64,000 nt of DNA from Macrocystis pyrifera. Its lineage: Eukaryota; Sar; Phaeophyceae; Laminariales; Laminariaceae. Made by a program: the position numbers and the translations under genes. The notes below the pieces were generated by a model. The model saw only the letters and a list, made by a program, of their open reading frames with translations, made no database searches and was not told where the DNA came from. Positions within the stretch are counted from its first letter, which is position 1. Each line of letters opens with the position of its first letter. This document shows, one piece after another, positions 32,829 to 43,979 of the stretch. The stretch spans positions 6,149,324 through 6,213,323 of the forward strand of contig JASSKH010000028.1 in assembly GCA_031763025.1 (NCBI GenBank). Reading direction: 5' to 3'.

Positions 32829-33376
32829 AAATACGTCAGCTGTGAGTTCGACTGATTAAATAGTTGATACTCAACTTTGCAAGCTGCGTAATACGTCTTG
32901 TCTACATGTGGGTTCCAGGTTCTCGACCAGACCGTCGCATGGGTATTGTCCCGCGGAGGTCACACCATTCGCCGAGGTCGTGGATATCCGTATATCTTAT
33001 TGTACGACTGTGGTCATCCATATTCCATGACTATTTGTTGTCGTCAGCAGTGACATTGTCCCGTGACAAGTGGTCACTACAGATTGGAATGCAAGGCCCG
33101 TGCCTCGCACATTCTCTCTTCATTTCCCATAATCGTTGACGGTTGTTTCGTGAGATCGTCCGTACCGATCCTATACCAAAACCTGGCGTGTCCTCTAAGG
33201 AAGGGAAGATGTCGAGTCGAACCTGGGGGTCCTCCCCACATATATTCCATTTTTACCGAATATTACAAGTATTGTTGTAATAAACCAAACGCGCGTATTC
33301 TATATGTGATTCCTTGTCAAAGATATAGGCCAGTGGCTCCCCTGGATGCTGCCTGGGTCAACAGGACAATTTTAAA
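32829..33376. repeat. Repeat F, copy split by an insertion
   Basis: Left part 32829-32904, right part 33241-33376, both matching 30482-30690 across the junction (intact site GTCTATATTCC). Confidence 0.7.
32905..33240. mobile_element. 336-bp insertion in repeat F, TA-flanked
   Basis: Absent from the intact repeat F copy. Boundaries read GTCTA|CATGTGGGTTCCAGG ... GGGTCCTCCCCACA|TATATTCC, consistent with a duplicated TA. The ends share TGTGGG and CCAGGTTC words in inverted orientation but are imperfect. Non-coding; probably a non-autonomous DNA element. Confidence 0.55.
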
Positions 33377-33662
33377 TAGTAAAACCGACAGAGAGGATGT
33401 GTATCAACAATAAATAATAGGTACGATCGTGACTTGGGCCAATCAGAGGGGGACCAGAGTCTTTCCCCGAATGAATGCAGTATTTAATGTACCTAAAAAT
33501 GAATTTAGAGAGAGAGATAGGTATGCCTATTTTGGCTTTTTACCTATGTATACATATATTATATATCGTAAAAAAAATCATAGACGTATCTATTATCTAT
33601 ATAATATGTGCGATAACAGGTTTCATTTATTTGTCTTTGCTTTGTGTGTTGTTTCTTATTTC

Positions 33663-33728
33663 TACTGCTGTCTACCCGTCGACATCTAGCATAACCAGTG
33701 TCCGTGCTGGTTCTTCAATCTTATTATT
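33663..33728 (+). repeat. SINE-C fragment
   Basis: TCTACCCGTCGACATCTAGC and ACCAGTGTCCGTGCTGG, 5' half only. Confidence 0.7.
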
Positions 33729-33735
33729 AAACTGT

Positions 33736-33835
33736 TCTTTCTACACGTCGACATCCAGCACAACCAGTGTCCGTGCGGACTCTTCACTGTTCAAGAGAGA
33801 TCGTACGAGTTCTGTTGTCACAAAACTACGCCACA
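33736..33835 (+). repeat. SINE-C fragment
   Basis: TTCTTTCTACACGTCGACATCC through GTTCTGTTGTCACAAAACTACG. Directly follows the previous fragment in the same orientation. Confidence 0.75.
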
Positions 33836-33924
33836 GCGTTTCTGTATTTCATGGAATGTGTATATCGTGCCTGTCATACGCAGTATATATATTTTTAAAA
33901 AAAGTATGATGACATGGCATTGCA

Positions 33925-34065
33925 TTGCATACGTGGCAACGTAGTATCTCTGTGGCGTAGCTTTGTGACCACAGAACTTGTATCTCTACAGGGATTGAAG
34001 AATCGGCACGGACACTGGTTGTGCTGGATGTCGACAGGTAGAAAGAACGTTTTAATGTGACAAAA
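33925..34065 (-). repeat. SINE-C copy
   Basis: CGTGGCAACGTAGTATCTCTG, GGCGTAGCTTTGTGACCACAG, TGAAGAATCGGCACGGACACTG and GATGTCGACAGGTAGAAAG in order. Confidence 0.8.
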
Positions 34066-34299
34066 AAACAACGAAAATAACAACAGCAAGATTCGTACTA
34101 CATTAATGTCACGTATGCACTGCATTTTTGCAGAGTAGACAACGCAATCCCATGTTACTTATATGTATGTGTGTTATGCATACTGGATCTGGGATACAAG
34201 AGGCAGGCGTGGAAGCGGATAATCTTTGCTCGTCGGATCTTCCGCCACGGCCTTGTCTGCAGACTGCACACGACAGCGAGCCCAAAACGAATGTGTCAA

Positions 34300-34345
34300 C
34301 AACTTTGTCCCCAAAACGCGACTGCGGTTCTAAAGGAGTTGGTCC
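34300..34345. mobile_element. PB MITE half copy
   Basis: TTTGTCCCCAAAACGCGACTG and CGGTTCTAAAGG match the right half of the PB family. Confidence 0.45.
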
Positions 34346-34549
34346 CTTTTTAAGAGACCCCGCGACAAGGAAAAAAACGCTTGCCCCAGTACGGGTATCT
34401 ATTATTAAGAATAAAAAGCGACCTCAAAATTTCTCCGCACTGTTATTGATTCCCGCTTTGAGGGATCAGGTCCCTTATAGTGGATGCCTACGTACGTACC
34501 TCTTTAAGAACTACCGTCCCATATTCCCTGTTTTTCTTCATCACTCACT

Positions 34550-35417
34550 TTTACTAGGAGGCATTATCCACGAGAACGCTGACCTCTCCTTCGAAATCGA
34601 GCGACGAATCCGTCTGATGCGGGCATGCCTCAAACGGTATGGTCCGGAACTGTACGATAGGACGAACGCACCGCTTAGTCTGAAAGTCCGGATGCTGAAG
34701 GCCGAGGTGATTGAGACCTTGCTGTACGGTTGCGTGACGTGGACCCTCAATGCGGACCACTTCGCCAAGCATCGATCAGCCCAGCACGAAGTCCTTCTGC
34801 GAGTCATTGGTTTCCAGCGCCGACTACGCACCGACCACACCACCCTCTCGTATGCGAAGGCGCTCAGGATAACACGATGCGAAAGTATCGAAACGACCAT
34901 CCGTAAACGGCGACTCTTCTTTGCGGGGGCTGTGGTGCGGCAACACGAGGGGCGATTGCCCAGTCGGTTGATGTTCGCGACGATCGCTGGTGGGGGGAGC
35001 CCGAAACCAGGCGGGCAGCCCAAGACTTGGCCTAGGGCCATTGCTGAAGACCTTAGAGTGTTCAAAGCCACCGAGGGATCAACGGAAGACTCCCCCTTAG
35101 TCTTTGGAGTTGGGACCGCACTGTCGCCCACTGCAACAAAACAGACGGGAAAGTGGTACCGGGGAATCCTCGAAGCAGCTGAACAGTTCATGGGCAGGTG
35201 GCACGAGGCTGAGGCAAAGCTGAGTAGACAGCGCCGTGCATCCGCTGCAGGTAGTGTTGGAGGGAATGGGGGGAGGGGTAACAGCAGGAGGGGTAGAAGG
35301 AACACCGTACAAGTGTATGGGGGCAGGGAGGGGAACAGGAGGAGTAGAAGGGAAACCGCGGTAGAAGAGAGTAGCAGAGAGACCGCAGATAGGGTAGCAA
35401 GGTACCAGGCCGACTAA
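34550..35417 (+). pseudogene. LINE-Z reverse transcriptase, C-terminal part
   Basis: The frame open from 34128 to 35417 is LINE-like only from about 34555. It includes the non-LTR post-RT region with ERRIRLMRACLKRYGPELYD, LKVRMLKAEVIETLLYGC and VTWTL, a following helical region (RVIGFQRRLRTDHTTLSYAKAL) and RKRRLFFAGAVVRQ. The same family is at 46041-47130 minus, with near-identical LKVRML..EV.ETLLYGCVTW. The RT catalytic core lies upstream of the preserved part and is missing, so this is a 5'-truncated copy. The C-terminal Gly/Arg/Ser-rich tail (35250-35417) ends ADRVARYQAD, also seen at about 53420-53460 minus. Confidence 0.75.
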
Positions 35418-35419
35418 TA

Positions 35420-35870
35420 GGTTGGACTTTTCTTTGCTACTCGTACCGCCAACTGCTGCGACCGTTCGGTATGCATTTTGGTTTTTTTTTTTCCCTTCTT
35501 ATCCTTATGAAAGAAGTACTACACAGTGGGTGGGGGACGAGCGTATTTTGGCCCACTCACTATTGCTCTTTTTACTTAGTTAAGTGTTCACCGGGATGCA
35601 TAGTCCCCTTTTTCCTTCTCGTATCTTTCCCCTTGCACGTCCCTTTTGGCTCATGCTCGGGGTAAGTATGTATGTGTCTGAGCTTTGGCTTCCCATTTTA
35701 TTTATTTATTTGGGATTCTTCTCCTTTTCTTTTTCTTATTCTTTGTCGGTTTGGTTTTTTCGTTGCTTCTCTTTCTTTATGGTGTATTTTGGTTGCTGGC
35801 GTATGTATGTATGTTGTGTCGGCCGCACCTAGTGCGAAGGCATGGTATTGCGTAGGCTATTAATGCATTA
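35420..35870. other. T-rich intergenic sequence
   Basis: Hydrophobic short frames here result from T-richness. No gene called. Confidence 0.5.
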
Positions 35871-35874
35871 CGGT

Positions 35875-35995
35875 GTGTTATCTCTGTGTCGTAGTCTGTG
35901 ACCACAGAGCTCGTATCTTTCTAGGGTGAAGAATCAGCACGGACACTGGGCTTGCTGGATGTCGACGAGTAGAAGAACGGTTTAATGTGAAGAAC
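35875..35995 (-). repeat. SINE-C copy
   Basis: GTGTCGTAGTCTGTGACCACAG, GAAGAATCAGCACGGACACTG, GATGTCGACGAGTAGAAGAACG, then TTAATGTGAAGAACAC. Confidence 0.8.
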
Positions 35996-36010
35996 ACACA
36001 CACACACACT

Positions 36011-36306
36011 TTCCAGCCCACTCGTATGAGGTTTTACCCTCGACGATTTTCTGGACAAGCCGTGGTCACAGGTGTCGTCCCTTCTCCCCCCCCGGTACGT
36101 GCCTTTATTTTTTGTCGCGCATAGGGTTCAGCATTCCCACTGCTCGTCGATTTTCATCGAATGTAGCCAACTCACGCTTTCGCGCTTTCCGCTTATCAAT
36201 TTTTTATGCAAGAAAAAATCCCTATGAGCATGCACTCGGTGAGACTTGACCCCACGAAATTGGTCTTGACAGGCACGCGGACCACCTACCAAGCCACCGG
36301 GGACGC
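36011..36306 (-). repeat. SINE-A copy
   Basis: Read on minus: head with GGTGGCTTGGTAGGTGGTCC and a slightly mutated B box (GGGGTCAAGTCTCACC), complete body, ending at the TTTCCAGCC junction. The poly(A) tail is replaced by a CA repeat (35995-36010). Confidence 0.85.
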
Positions 36307-36309
36307 CCT

Positions 36310-38610
36310 GTCGCCTATTGATGACAAATCACTAAATCACTCATTTTCTATTATTATTGTTCTTTTTTAACAAACCTTCTGGGTAAAAAAAGCTTTCGCT
36401 CAATACACTTTCTAGTTATTAATATTTTATTAGTATGTGTACCGGTTCCAGTCCATCTATACCACACAGATTCAACACGCATACACTGCCCGTGTTACGT
36501 ACATGTCATGGACTTGCCGGTCCTCTTTAAACGACCCGTTTTAGGTTCGACCAAGAAGAGGTTGGGATAGCCACCCAGGAATCGACGGCTCATTTTGTCC
36601 TGTCTTTTGCCGGGGTCGTGCGAGGTTTGCCTTACCAGGTATCGTTTTTTATTTCTGCATTTATTACTCCTGCGTTGCATTGCCCACAAAAAAAAACTGT
36701 TTTTGACTATTTCTGCAATCAAAATAAATGCCTGGAAGCACCTTTACTTCCGTTTTTTTTCCCTACCGATATTTCGTGATTCTGCTCTGCTCAAAACTTT
36801 CCCATTGATCCGATATTTGGCAAGGTGAATATGGGCTCCTTGGTGCACTCCCGTGATGGTGGCAAAGCGGCAGCAGTTTCCGTGCCCTGCTTCCAGTCGG
36901 ACCTCGTCTCTAAAGTTTGAAAATGGGTAAAAAATACGGTTCCAGGCGTTTGAATTTGATTTTCTTGTACTGGAGCCAAGTATATTTTTGGCTGCTGTAG
37001 AAAACTATGCTCGTATCATACTCGTACCAGTTGCCTTGGTAATTTTAGTAACGATTTCTTATGATTTTTTGGTAGGTCTTAGCCCGGCAGCAGATGCGTA
37101 GAACATGCTCTGTCGCTCTGCTGCTGATCTTCTCAAGAATACAGTAGCTGCTGTATTAGCAAGGCCAGCACGTATCACGTGTCTGCGTATGCGTCTGGAC
37201 AGAGAATGGAGTTCTTTGGCGTGTTTTGACTGTCGGCACAAGCGAGAGAGAGCAGGATAGCCGTTTTGTGCATGTTTCGGTGATTTTTTAGGCACCATTC
37301 TCAGGTCGACCGTGGCAGCTGGAGGTTCGATCCCTAATTTCGCAAGGCGGAAATGACATGGGAGGCTATGTGCGAGGACACAGACGGAAATCTGGTCGAT
37401 TTAGACAAGGTCTTCGAGTCGGACCTCGGCCGTGAAAATGGCCTAATCGGGCGGCGCAATTGCCTCGACGGCAGCTAGCTGCCGTTTGCTTGAAGCTGCG
37501 GTGAACCGAATTTATCCAACCCTAGGACGGCCAAGCGCTAACCAGCCACAGAACAGACTCATCATCACTTGATTCAGTTCCTCTGAACGTCGTGTGTCGT
37601 TTGGGTGCTTCAGTGGGTATCACGGTGCCCGTGAAGAGTGCCTCAAAAGGCCCTGTGTGGGGCTGATCTCTGCCGAACCCCGGTTTCAATAATACTCGCG
37701 TTTTTTTATTGCACCCAAAAAAACATTTTGTGGGCAATGCAACACAGCAGCAGTGCCCTTGATAAGGCATAGTATTAATGGTAGTTTGTCCCCAACAAAA
37801 CGGAACCCCGGTCCGAAAGGGCCACCACATTGCCTCCCGTTTGAGAACGCCACATGGATTGCTAAAAGACTTTGGCTCCGTAAGTGCCAGATGTGTTTAC
37901 GTACGCTTACAGCAATAATATATATATATTCGTAGCAGTGAGAAAACATGCTACGACAGCAGTAATGCAATGCAATTTAATTGCAGTACTACGCGACAGG
38001 ATGCAGCTCTCTCGCTTCACCTGCCAGACTTGTGAGGGGGAAGCTTCCGTCGGGGTTGGGCAGCGCAGTGCGGTGCAGCAGGACAGCAGGACAGGACACC
38101 AGTAGAACAGCAGTACAGGTGTTTTGCAGAAGAAGCACGGTACGAGTATGATATGCGAGCAAGCTTGTTCGGAAGGTACAGCGGCGATTGTCGACATCGC
38201 TGTTTTACATTGTAGAGGGAGGGAGAAGTGCATTGGGCAACGGAAAAGTAATACGTAACAACACTGAATCTGACGATAGAAAAAATCTTTAGCCACAGCA
38301 GGGTCTAATCGACCTGCGTCCGAAGGTGGTGTATTCTCCTTACTGCTCTATCTACCCTAGCACTTGGCTGACGATCACAGCGCATCATGCAGCTACAACC
38401 AGCGGGGAGCCCACCACCGATCGATGCCGTTTTTTTTTTTTCGTGCCTTGCTCCACATGCCGTCAACAACAGCTGTGAGATCGAGGACTTGGTCGAAACT
38501 CATCTTCTGCAATCTGTGTGTGATACTTCGATCGCGCGTACTACGTACGTACGGGTTTTGCATGGCCTCATCACGTAGGAAATACAGCAGTTCGTATACG
38601 TATGATATAT
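36310..38610. other. Intergenic, little recognised
   Basis: A PB half copy lies at about 37783-37825 (TTTGTCCCCAACAAAACGG). A B-box-like GGAGGTTCGATCCC is at about 37318 without an A box. TACCAGGTA lies near 36635. No gene or other element identified. Confidence 0.4.
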
Positions 38611-38615
38611 ATATA

Positions 38616-39994
38616 GGTAATGCTATTTGCGACACCGGTGTCGTAATTTCTTATTTGCGACACGGTGTCGCAAATAAGCGGCTTATTTCGCTTATTTGCG
38701 ACACCGCGTCACGTTCGCGGCACATACCTCAGATTGGCTCCGCACCGCCAGGGATGTGTTGGCATGGTGCAGGGCCATCATTGAAGCTATCTGGCCGAAA
38801 CGGGCCAGGACTTCAGGAGATATCTGGCATCCTGGTGCACCCGCAAAACGTTCAGATCGGTGTCGCAAATAAGCCTTATTTGCGACACGCTTATTTGCGA
38901 CACGCGTGTCGCAAATACCGTATTTGCGACACCGCGACATGGTTGCCGCACACGCTCCGGATCGGCAAAGTGCTACCAGTAGAGTCTCAGCATGGTGTAG
39001 GGCTACCATTGAAGCCATCATGTAGCCAAAACGGGCCAGTACTCGAGGAGATATGGGGTATCCTGGTGCACCCGCAAAACGTTCAGATCGGTGTCGCAAA
39101 TAAGCTTTATTCGCGACACGCGCGTCGCAAATACCGTATTTGCAACACCGCACCGTGGTTGCTGCACACGCTCCGGATCAGCAAGGCGCTACCAGTAGAG
39201 TCTCAGCATGGTGTAGGGCTACCATTGAAGCCATCGTGTAACCACAAAACGGGCCTGTACTCGAGGAGATATGGGGTGTCCTGGTACAACCCGCAGAATC
39301 TTCTGGCTGGTGTCGCAAATAAGCCTTATTTGCGACACGGTATTTGCGACACCGCGCCGTAGTTGCCGCACACGCTCCGGGTCGGCAACGCACTACCATT
39401 AGAGTCTCTGCATGGTGTAGGGCTACCATTGAAGCTATCGTGTAGCCAAAACGGGCCAGTACTCGAGGAGATATGGGGTATCCTAGTAGTATACACGGTC
39501 AGAATATTCAACGTGGCTCTTCTACTACTGCTGCTGTGCTACATACAACAGAGTAAATACACAAACACGATAGGCTAGAAGTGCGAAAACTATACATAAC
39601 CCATCAGACTGCCTCGCCGACCAGGGCATCCAAAATAATCGAGAATTGACTGCGTAGCTGGACGAGGAGACTACGCATGATTTGAGTGGGGCAGGTCAGT
39701 GCGCACAATCTGCTGGAGTTGCGGGATGTTGGTGAGTCTTCCATAATGGGCTTCTCTCCACAAACACCGATCTGAACGTTTTGCGGGTGCACCAAGATGC
39801 CAGATATCTCCTGAAGTCCTGGCCCGTTTCGGCCATGCGATAGCTTCAATGATGGCCCTGCACCATGCCAACACATCCCTGGCGGTGCGGAGCCAATCTG
39901 AGGTATGTGCCGCGAACGTGACGCGGTGTGGCTCATTTGCGACACCGTGTCGCAAATAAGAAATTACGACACCGGTGTCGCAAATAGCATTACC
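38616..39994. mobile_element. 1.38-kb foldback element with long terminal inverted repeats
   Basis: Left arm 38616-38863 and right arm 39764-39994 are inverted copies of each other, with one indel of about 17 bp. Termini are GGTAATGCTATTTGCGACAC and its inverse. The interior holds three tandem blocks of about 205-216 bp (CACGCTCCGG(A/G)TCGGCAA... at about 38951, 39167 and 39371), related in sequence to the arms. Palindromes built on CTTATTTGCGACAC / GTGTCGCAAATAAG recur through the element. Flanks are AT-dinucleotide rich (TATATATA on both sides), so a target duplication of 9-10 bp is possible but not provable. Long TIRs suggest a Mutator-like or foldback class. No transposase. Confidence 0.8.
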
Positions 39995-40454
39995 CATATA
40001 TATATGTTGTTGTGTCACGGCCATGTATTGAAGAGCCCGGCGAGCACGAAGAGGGTAATCCCGAACGGGAGCCGACGCCCGCCGTCTCCGACGAACCTAC
40101 TTCAGCGGCGGGCCCCGACCAATCGGGAATCGCCGAGGACCTCCTCGCGATCCGCACCGGATCAGTCGCCGGAAGCGAGCTCTGAGCGTTGGGGGTCGAG
40201 AGGAGGTCCTCGGCGATTCCCGATTGGTCGGGGCCCGCCGCTGAAGTAGGTTCGTCGGAGACGGCGGGCGTCGGCTCCCGTTCGGGATGACCCTCTTCGT
40301 GCTCGCCGGGCTCTTCTTCCTCCTCCTGGACTCCTGCCGTCACCGCGCCATCGGTCGGATCGCCCAGTACCTCGAAAGGGTTCGCCGGCGTCGCTGCCGG
40401 CTTCTGTTTCGCCCGAGAGCGAGATTTTTTTGTGCGAGACGCGCTGCGAGGCAT
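39995..40454 (-). pseudogene. Retroelement ORF1/gag-like N-terminus with inverted duplication
   Basis: A minus frame from ATG 40454 begins with a Lys/Arg/Ser-rich segment (MPRSASRTKKSRSRAKQKPA) then Glu/Pro-rich sequence. Its part 40197-40313 is repeated in inverted orientation at 40036-40152 (117-bp arms around about 44 bp), so the distal frame is not genuine. The N-terminus resembles Gag-type starts, but no capsid or zinc knuckle follows. It abuts the gypsy pol fragment in opposite orientation, implying a rearranged junction. Confidence 0.4.
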
Positions 40455-41982
40455 GGTTTACATTTGGTGACCACAAAAAACCTGATAGTAGCTCGTACCG
40501 TTTGTCAGTGGTCCGCTGCTGATAAGTCGGCACTTATACAAATCGCCACCCCGTCCCATCAATACGTATATTTGAAGCGGAATACGGTATTGGGAAGCAT
40601 CGTGCCCGTATCAGCGGCCCCCAACAAGACGATTAGTGCCGTCCAAACTAACTGCAAGACAACTGAATCTACACGCCACGAACTGCGTGAAGCACTTACT
40701 AACGCGTTTAATAAAACCACGTTCTCAACTGGCGAATGCGAGCAGGTGTTAGATTTATGCACAAAATACCGAAGCGTATTTTCTTTGTCACCCCGCGAGC
40801 TCGGCAAATGTACAACAGCCGAAGCGGAATTTCCACTTGAACCCGGACAACACGTCCCATCGATCGAGCCCCTTACCGTGCGAACCCACGCGTGCAGGAG
40901 ACCATCGATAAGTGCGTAAACCAGACGGAAGAAGATGGAATTATCGAACAACGCCCTAGTCCCTGGGGGTCTGCAGTAACCGTGGTAGCAAAATCAGACG
41001 GCACCCCACGTTTCTGCGTAGACTACAGGTCGACAATCAATAAAAATCTGATCAAAAAGTCGTGGCCCATGCCAAAGCTTGAGAGCCATCTTGACACGGT
41101 CGGAGGAGCACGCTATATAACCGTGTGCGACGTTCAAAACGCTTACCATCAGATAACCAGTAGCAGCCAGCGAACAAGATAAGACTGCTTTTGTCACGCA
41201 GAACGGGAAATGGGTATTTAAACGCCTGCCATTCGGTATTGCAAACGCGCCCTTCCTCTTCTCGCGCATAATGTCACTAGCTTTCGCACATTTTGGTCCG
41301 AAGAGTGGTCTCTTGGTGTACATGGACGACTGTATATGTTGTTCATCCACTTGGGAAGGCCACCTCCAACTACTGGAAAACATGTTCAAAGCATTACAAG
41401 CAGCCGGCCTCACTCTGAAACCATCAAAAGTACAGTTTGGCCCCCGAGAAGTTAAATACTTCGGACACATACTAACCGCCGATGGCATTCGGCTCGGTGA
41501 GGAGCGCATAAAAGCTATAGTCGACTTGCCGACACCCACGACTATCAAACAGCTGAGATCAGTACTAGGTATGGTGAACTTTGTCAGGAAGTTTATACCT
41601 AATTTAGCCGGAATCTTAGCTCCACTGAGAGCCCTCACGAAGAAAGAGGCCGCCAAAGAAGTCGCCAAACGGTGGGGCCCGGACCACGATCAAGCGTACG
41701 CGAAAGTGAAAGAATTACTCACCCAATCGCCCGTGCTACAGTTCCCAGATTTTTCTAAAGATTTTGTGATTCACGTTGACGCCTCTGAAGCAGGCGCAGG
41801 AGCATTCCTTGCCCAGCAAAAAGGTGAAGATCTTGTGATCATCGCATACTTTAGTCACCGTTTTAATGACAGCCAGCGCCACTACTCTGCATGTTATGCG
41901 GTTGTACTCGCAATCCAACACTGGAGGCCCTATCTGTGGGGCCGACATTTCGTTTGTGTAACAGATCATGCGGCACTATGAT
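40455..41982 (+). pseudogene. Ty3/gypsy pol: RT and RNase H, frameshifted
   Basis: The plus strand carries gypsy pol in three frames. It starts with the connector before RT (40455-40910), shifts near 40900 into the RT fingers (GSAVTVVAKSDGTPRFCVDYRS, DVQNAYHQI, to 41180), then shifts near 41170 into LPFGIANAPFLFSRIM, the catalytic LVYMDDC (about 41315-41335), RT thumb and RNase H (VIHVDASEAGAGAFL). A third shift occurs near 41980 into the integrase frame. Gag and protease are absent. The RT and RNase H active-site residues remain, but the frame breaks mean no functional polyprotein. Confidence 0.9.
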
Positions 41983-41993
41983 ACCTATACTCA

Positions 41994-43979
41994 ATGCAGG
42001 ATACATCGAACATGTTAACTCGCTGGGCTATCGCACTACAGTCCTATGACTTCACCGTGCAACACAAGCCAGGTAAGCTACACGTCGTGCCGGACACTCT
42101 GTCACGAATGTTTGCGTTTGAGCACCAGCAAGAACTAGCTGAGCCGTCTCTCGCACCTATCTGTCGGAACGTACCAGACAACCCAGAGTTGCACACAGCG
42201 CTGCCCACCAGACCATATCAGATTTCCGCCGACAAACTGGATAACTTAGAACCAGTACGCAGCGATAGAGAGCTTTTTAATGTGAAATCAGTTTTCGTGA
42301 GCGCGACAAATGTTTTCATGTCAGTCGATCAAGAAAAACTCCGCTCAGCACAAGCAGTGGAGTATGGGCTGTACGTAGATTACATCCAGAACGCAAGCGC
42401 ACCATTACCGGAGAAGGAAACGAAAACGACCTTGTCTTACTATTCAGTACAAGACGGATTGTTATTTAAATCGTACCTCCCGGGACACCTCCGAAAAAGA
42501 AGTACATTTCGTGATCAATTGGTAGTGCCGAAGGCTCTCGTTGGGTTAATTCTGCATGCCTACCTCGACCACGTGCTATCAGGAGGACATCTTGCATTCA
42601 GACCAACTTACGACAAAATCCGCCAGAAATATTGGTGGCCAACCGTAAGCCGCGACGTTCGAGATTGGTGCGATAAATGCCAAGCGTGTCAACGACGAAA
42701 AACATCACATAATCGACCAAAGCTCCCGACAGGCCACTTACCTGTCGAGCGGCCCTTTCAAAGAATATCGGTTGACTTGGTAGAGTACAAATCGGTATCA
42801 ACTTCGGCCGCAGGGATCGAATGCAAATACGTTCTCTCGATGATGGACCACTTGACACGGTTCGCGGTGCTGTTACCGGTACGTAATAAAGCGGCCAACA
42901 CAGTAGCCCACGCCATAATCGAGCGAATAATCAGCATCTTCGGCCCACCAGAGACCTTGCATAGTGACCAGGGACCCGAATTTGAAAACAAGGTGATATA
43001 CCAGTTGCAACAGATACTCGGATACAAAAAGACCCGAACGACGCCGTACCGGCCTCAAGGAAATTCAGTATCAGAACGCGTACACTCCACCATGCACAAC
43101 ATGCTGGCAATGCATAGCGCAATCAATCAAAGCAATTGGGCCTCTCTCTTACCGTTTGTCCAGCTAGCACATAACACTAGTTTTAGCGCAACGATGCACG
43201 AGACACCATTTTTCTTAATGTTCGGAAGACAAGCTCGACTACCAGTCGACGTCATTCTCGGTATTCCCCACGTCGGAAGAACAGCAGATACCGAAGAATT
43301 CGCACAACACACGCGGGACAATTTGCAAATCGCTTTTGAGCTCGCACGCCGAAACCTCACCGAGCGTGCAGACAAACAGGCCGAACAAAATAGCAAACTT
43401 AAACCGTACCCCGTGTTCCAACCTGGTCAAGAAGTACTCGTGTACAGACCATACCAGGACTCGGATGGTCCCAACCCAAAACTGCTGCTACCGTGGCGAG
43501 GTCCCTATACCGTCTGCTCACAATTATCACCTGTGGTATATCGAGTACGATTAACGAATGACACCCGAGAAGTGTCAGTACACCTCGCCCACATAAAGCC
43601 CTACCATCGACGGGAAACACCGCCAGCGCCTCGATTCGAGAAGCTTGCGGATCTGTTTTTAGGGAAACCCATACCCTTACCCGAATTGGACCATCCAGAC
43701 GAGGCTCAACCTAAAATTGAGTCATATTTCGTAGACAGGGTAGTAAGTCCTAAATGTGGACCTGGCAGAAAAAGCCCCCACAACTACAAATACCGGCTAC
43801 GACTCCGAGGGTACGGCCCTGAATCCGACCTCGAGTACCGTGCCGACGAGATACCCCAATGTCACGAAATTATCGCCGCATACAGAACCCAAAAAGGTCT
43901 GCAAATCGCGATAGCCCCACCACCCGCGCCCCCCCTCCCTTCTCTCAGGAAACGGAAGCGACAAGTAGGTGAGAGCTGA
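41994..43979 (+). CDS. Ty3/gypsy integrase with chromodomain-like C-terminus
   Basis: 661 open codons; the ATG is conventional because the frame continues pol. Residues 8-40 end RNase H (RWAIALQSYDF, HKPGKLHVVPDTLSR). An HHCC zinc-binding domain lies at about 188-235 (H193, H199, C229, C232). The DDE integrase core is at about 260-365, with D261 (ISVDLVEY), D325 (LHSDQGPEF) and E361 (GNSVSERVH), all present. A GPY/F module (RGPYTVC...HIKPYHRRE) follows near 500-545. A region with YRLRLRGYGPESDLEYRADE followed by IPQCHEII near 600-640 resembles a chromodomain, placing the element with chromoviruses. Intact integrase beside a broken RT suggests fairly recent insertion or loss by a few indels. 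Confidence 0.9.
   Translation: MQDTSNMLTRWAIALQSYDFTVQHKPGKLHVVPDTLSRMFAFEHQQELAEPSLAPICRNVPDNPELHTALPTRPYQISADKLDNLEPVRSDRELFNVKSVFVSATNVFMSVDQEKLRSAQAVEYGLYVDYIQNASAPLPEKETKTTLSYYSVQDGLLFKSYLPGHLRKRSTFRDQLVVPKALVGLILHAYLDHVLSGGHLAFRPTYDKIRQKYWWPTVSRDVRDWCDKCQACQRRKTSHNRPKLPTGHLPVERPFQRISVDLVEYKSVSTSAAGIECKYVLSMMDHLTRFAVLLPVRNKAANTVAHAIIERIISIFGPPETLHSDQGPEFENKVIYQLQQILGYKKTRTTPYRPQGNSVSERVHSTMHNMLAMHSAINQSNWASLLPFVQLAHNTSFSATMHETPFFLMFGRQARLPVDVILGIPHVGRTADTEEFAQHTRDNLQIAFELARRNLTERADKQAEQNSKLKPYPVFQPGQEVLVYRPYQDSDGPNPKLLLPWRGPYTVCSQLSPVVYRVRLTNDTREVSVHLAHIKPYHRRETPPAPRFEKLADLFLGKPIPLPELDHPDEAQPKIESYFVDRVVSPKCGPGRKSPHNYKYRLRLRGYGPESDLEYRADEIPQCHEIIAAYRTQKGLQIAIAPPPAPPLPSLRKRKRQVGES

Noticed and set aside
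34128..34550. N-terminal 140 codons of the LINE-Z open frame as protein
   Set aside because: No LINE similarity, and the stretch includes a PB MITE fragment; the frame is open by chance.
38364..39362. 332-codon open frame
   Set aside because: It runs through the foldback element's left arm and tandem blocks. The repeated peptide mirrors the DNA repeats and the inverse strand is equally open.
40012..40030. 5' LTR start, because TGTCACGG matches the 3' LTR start
   Set aside because: Similarity stops after eight bases; no LTR body follows.
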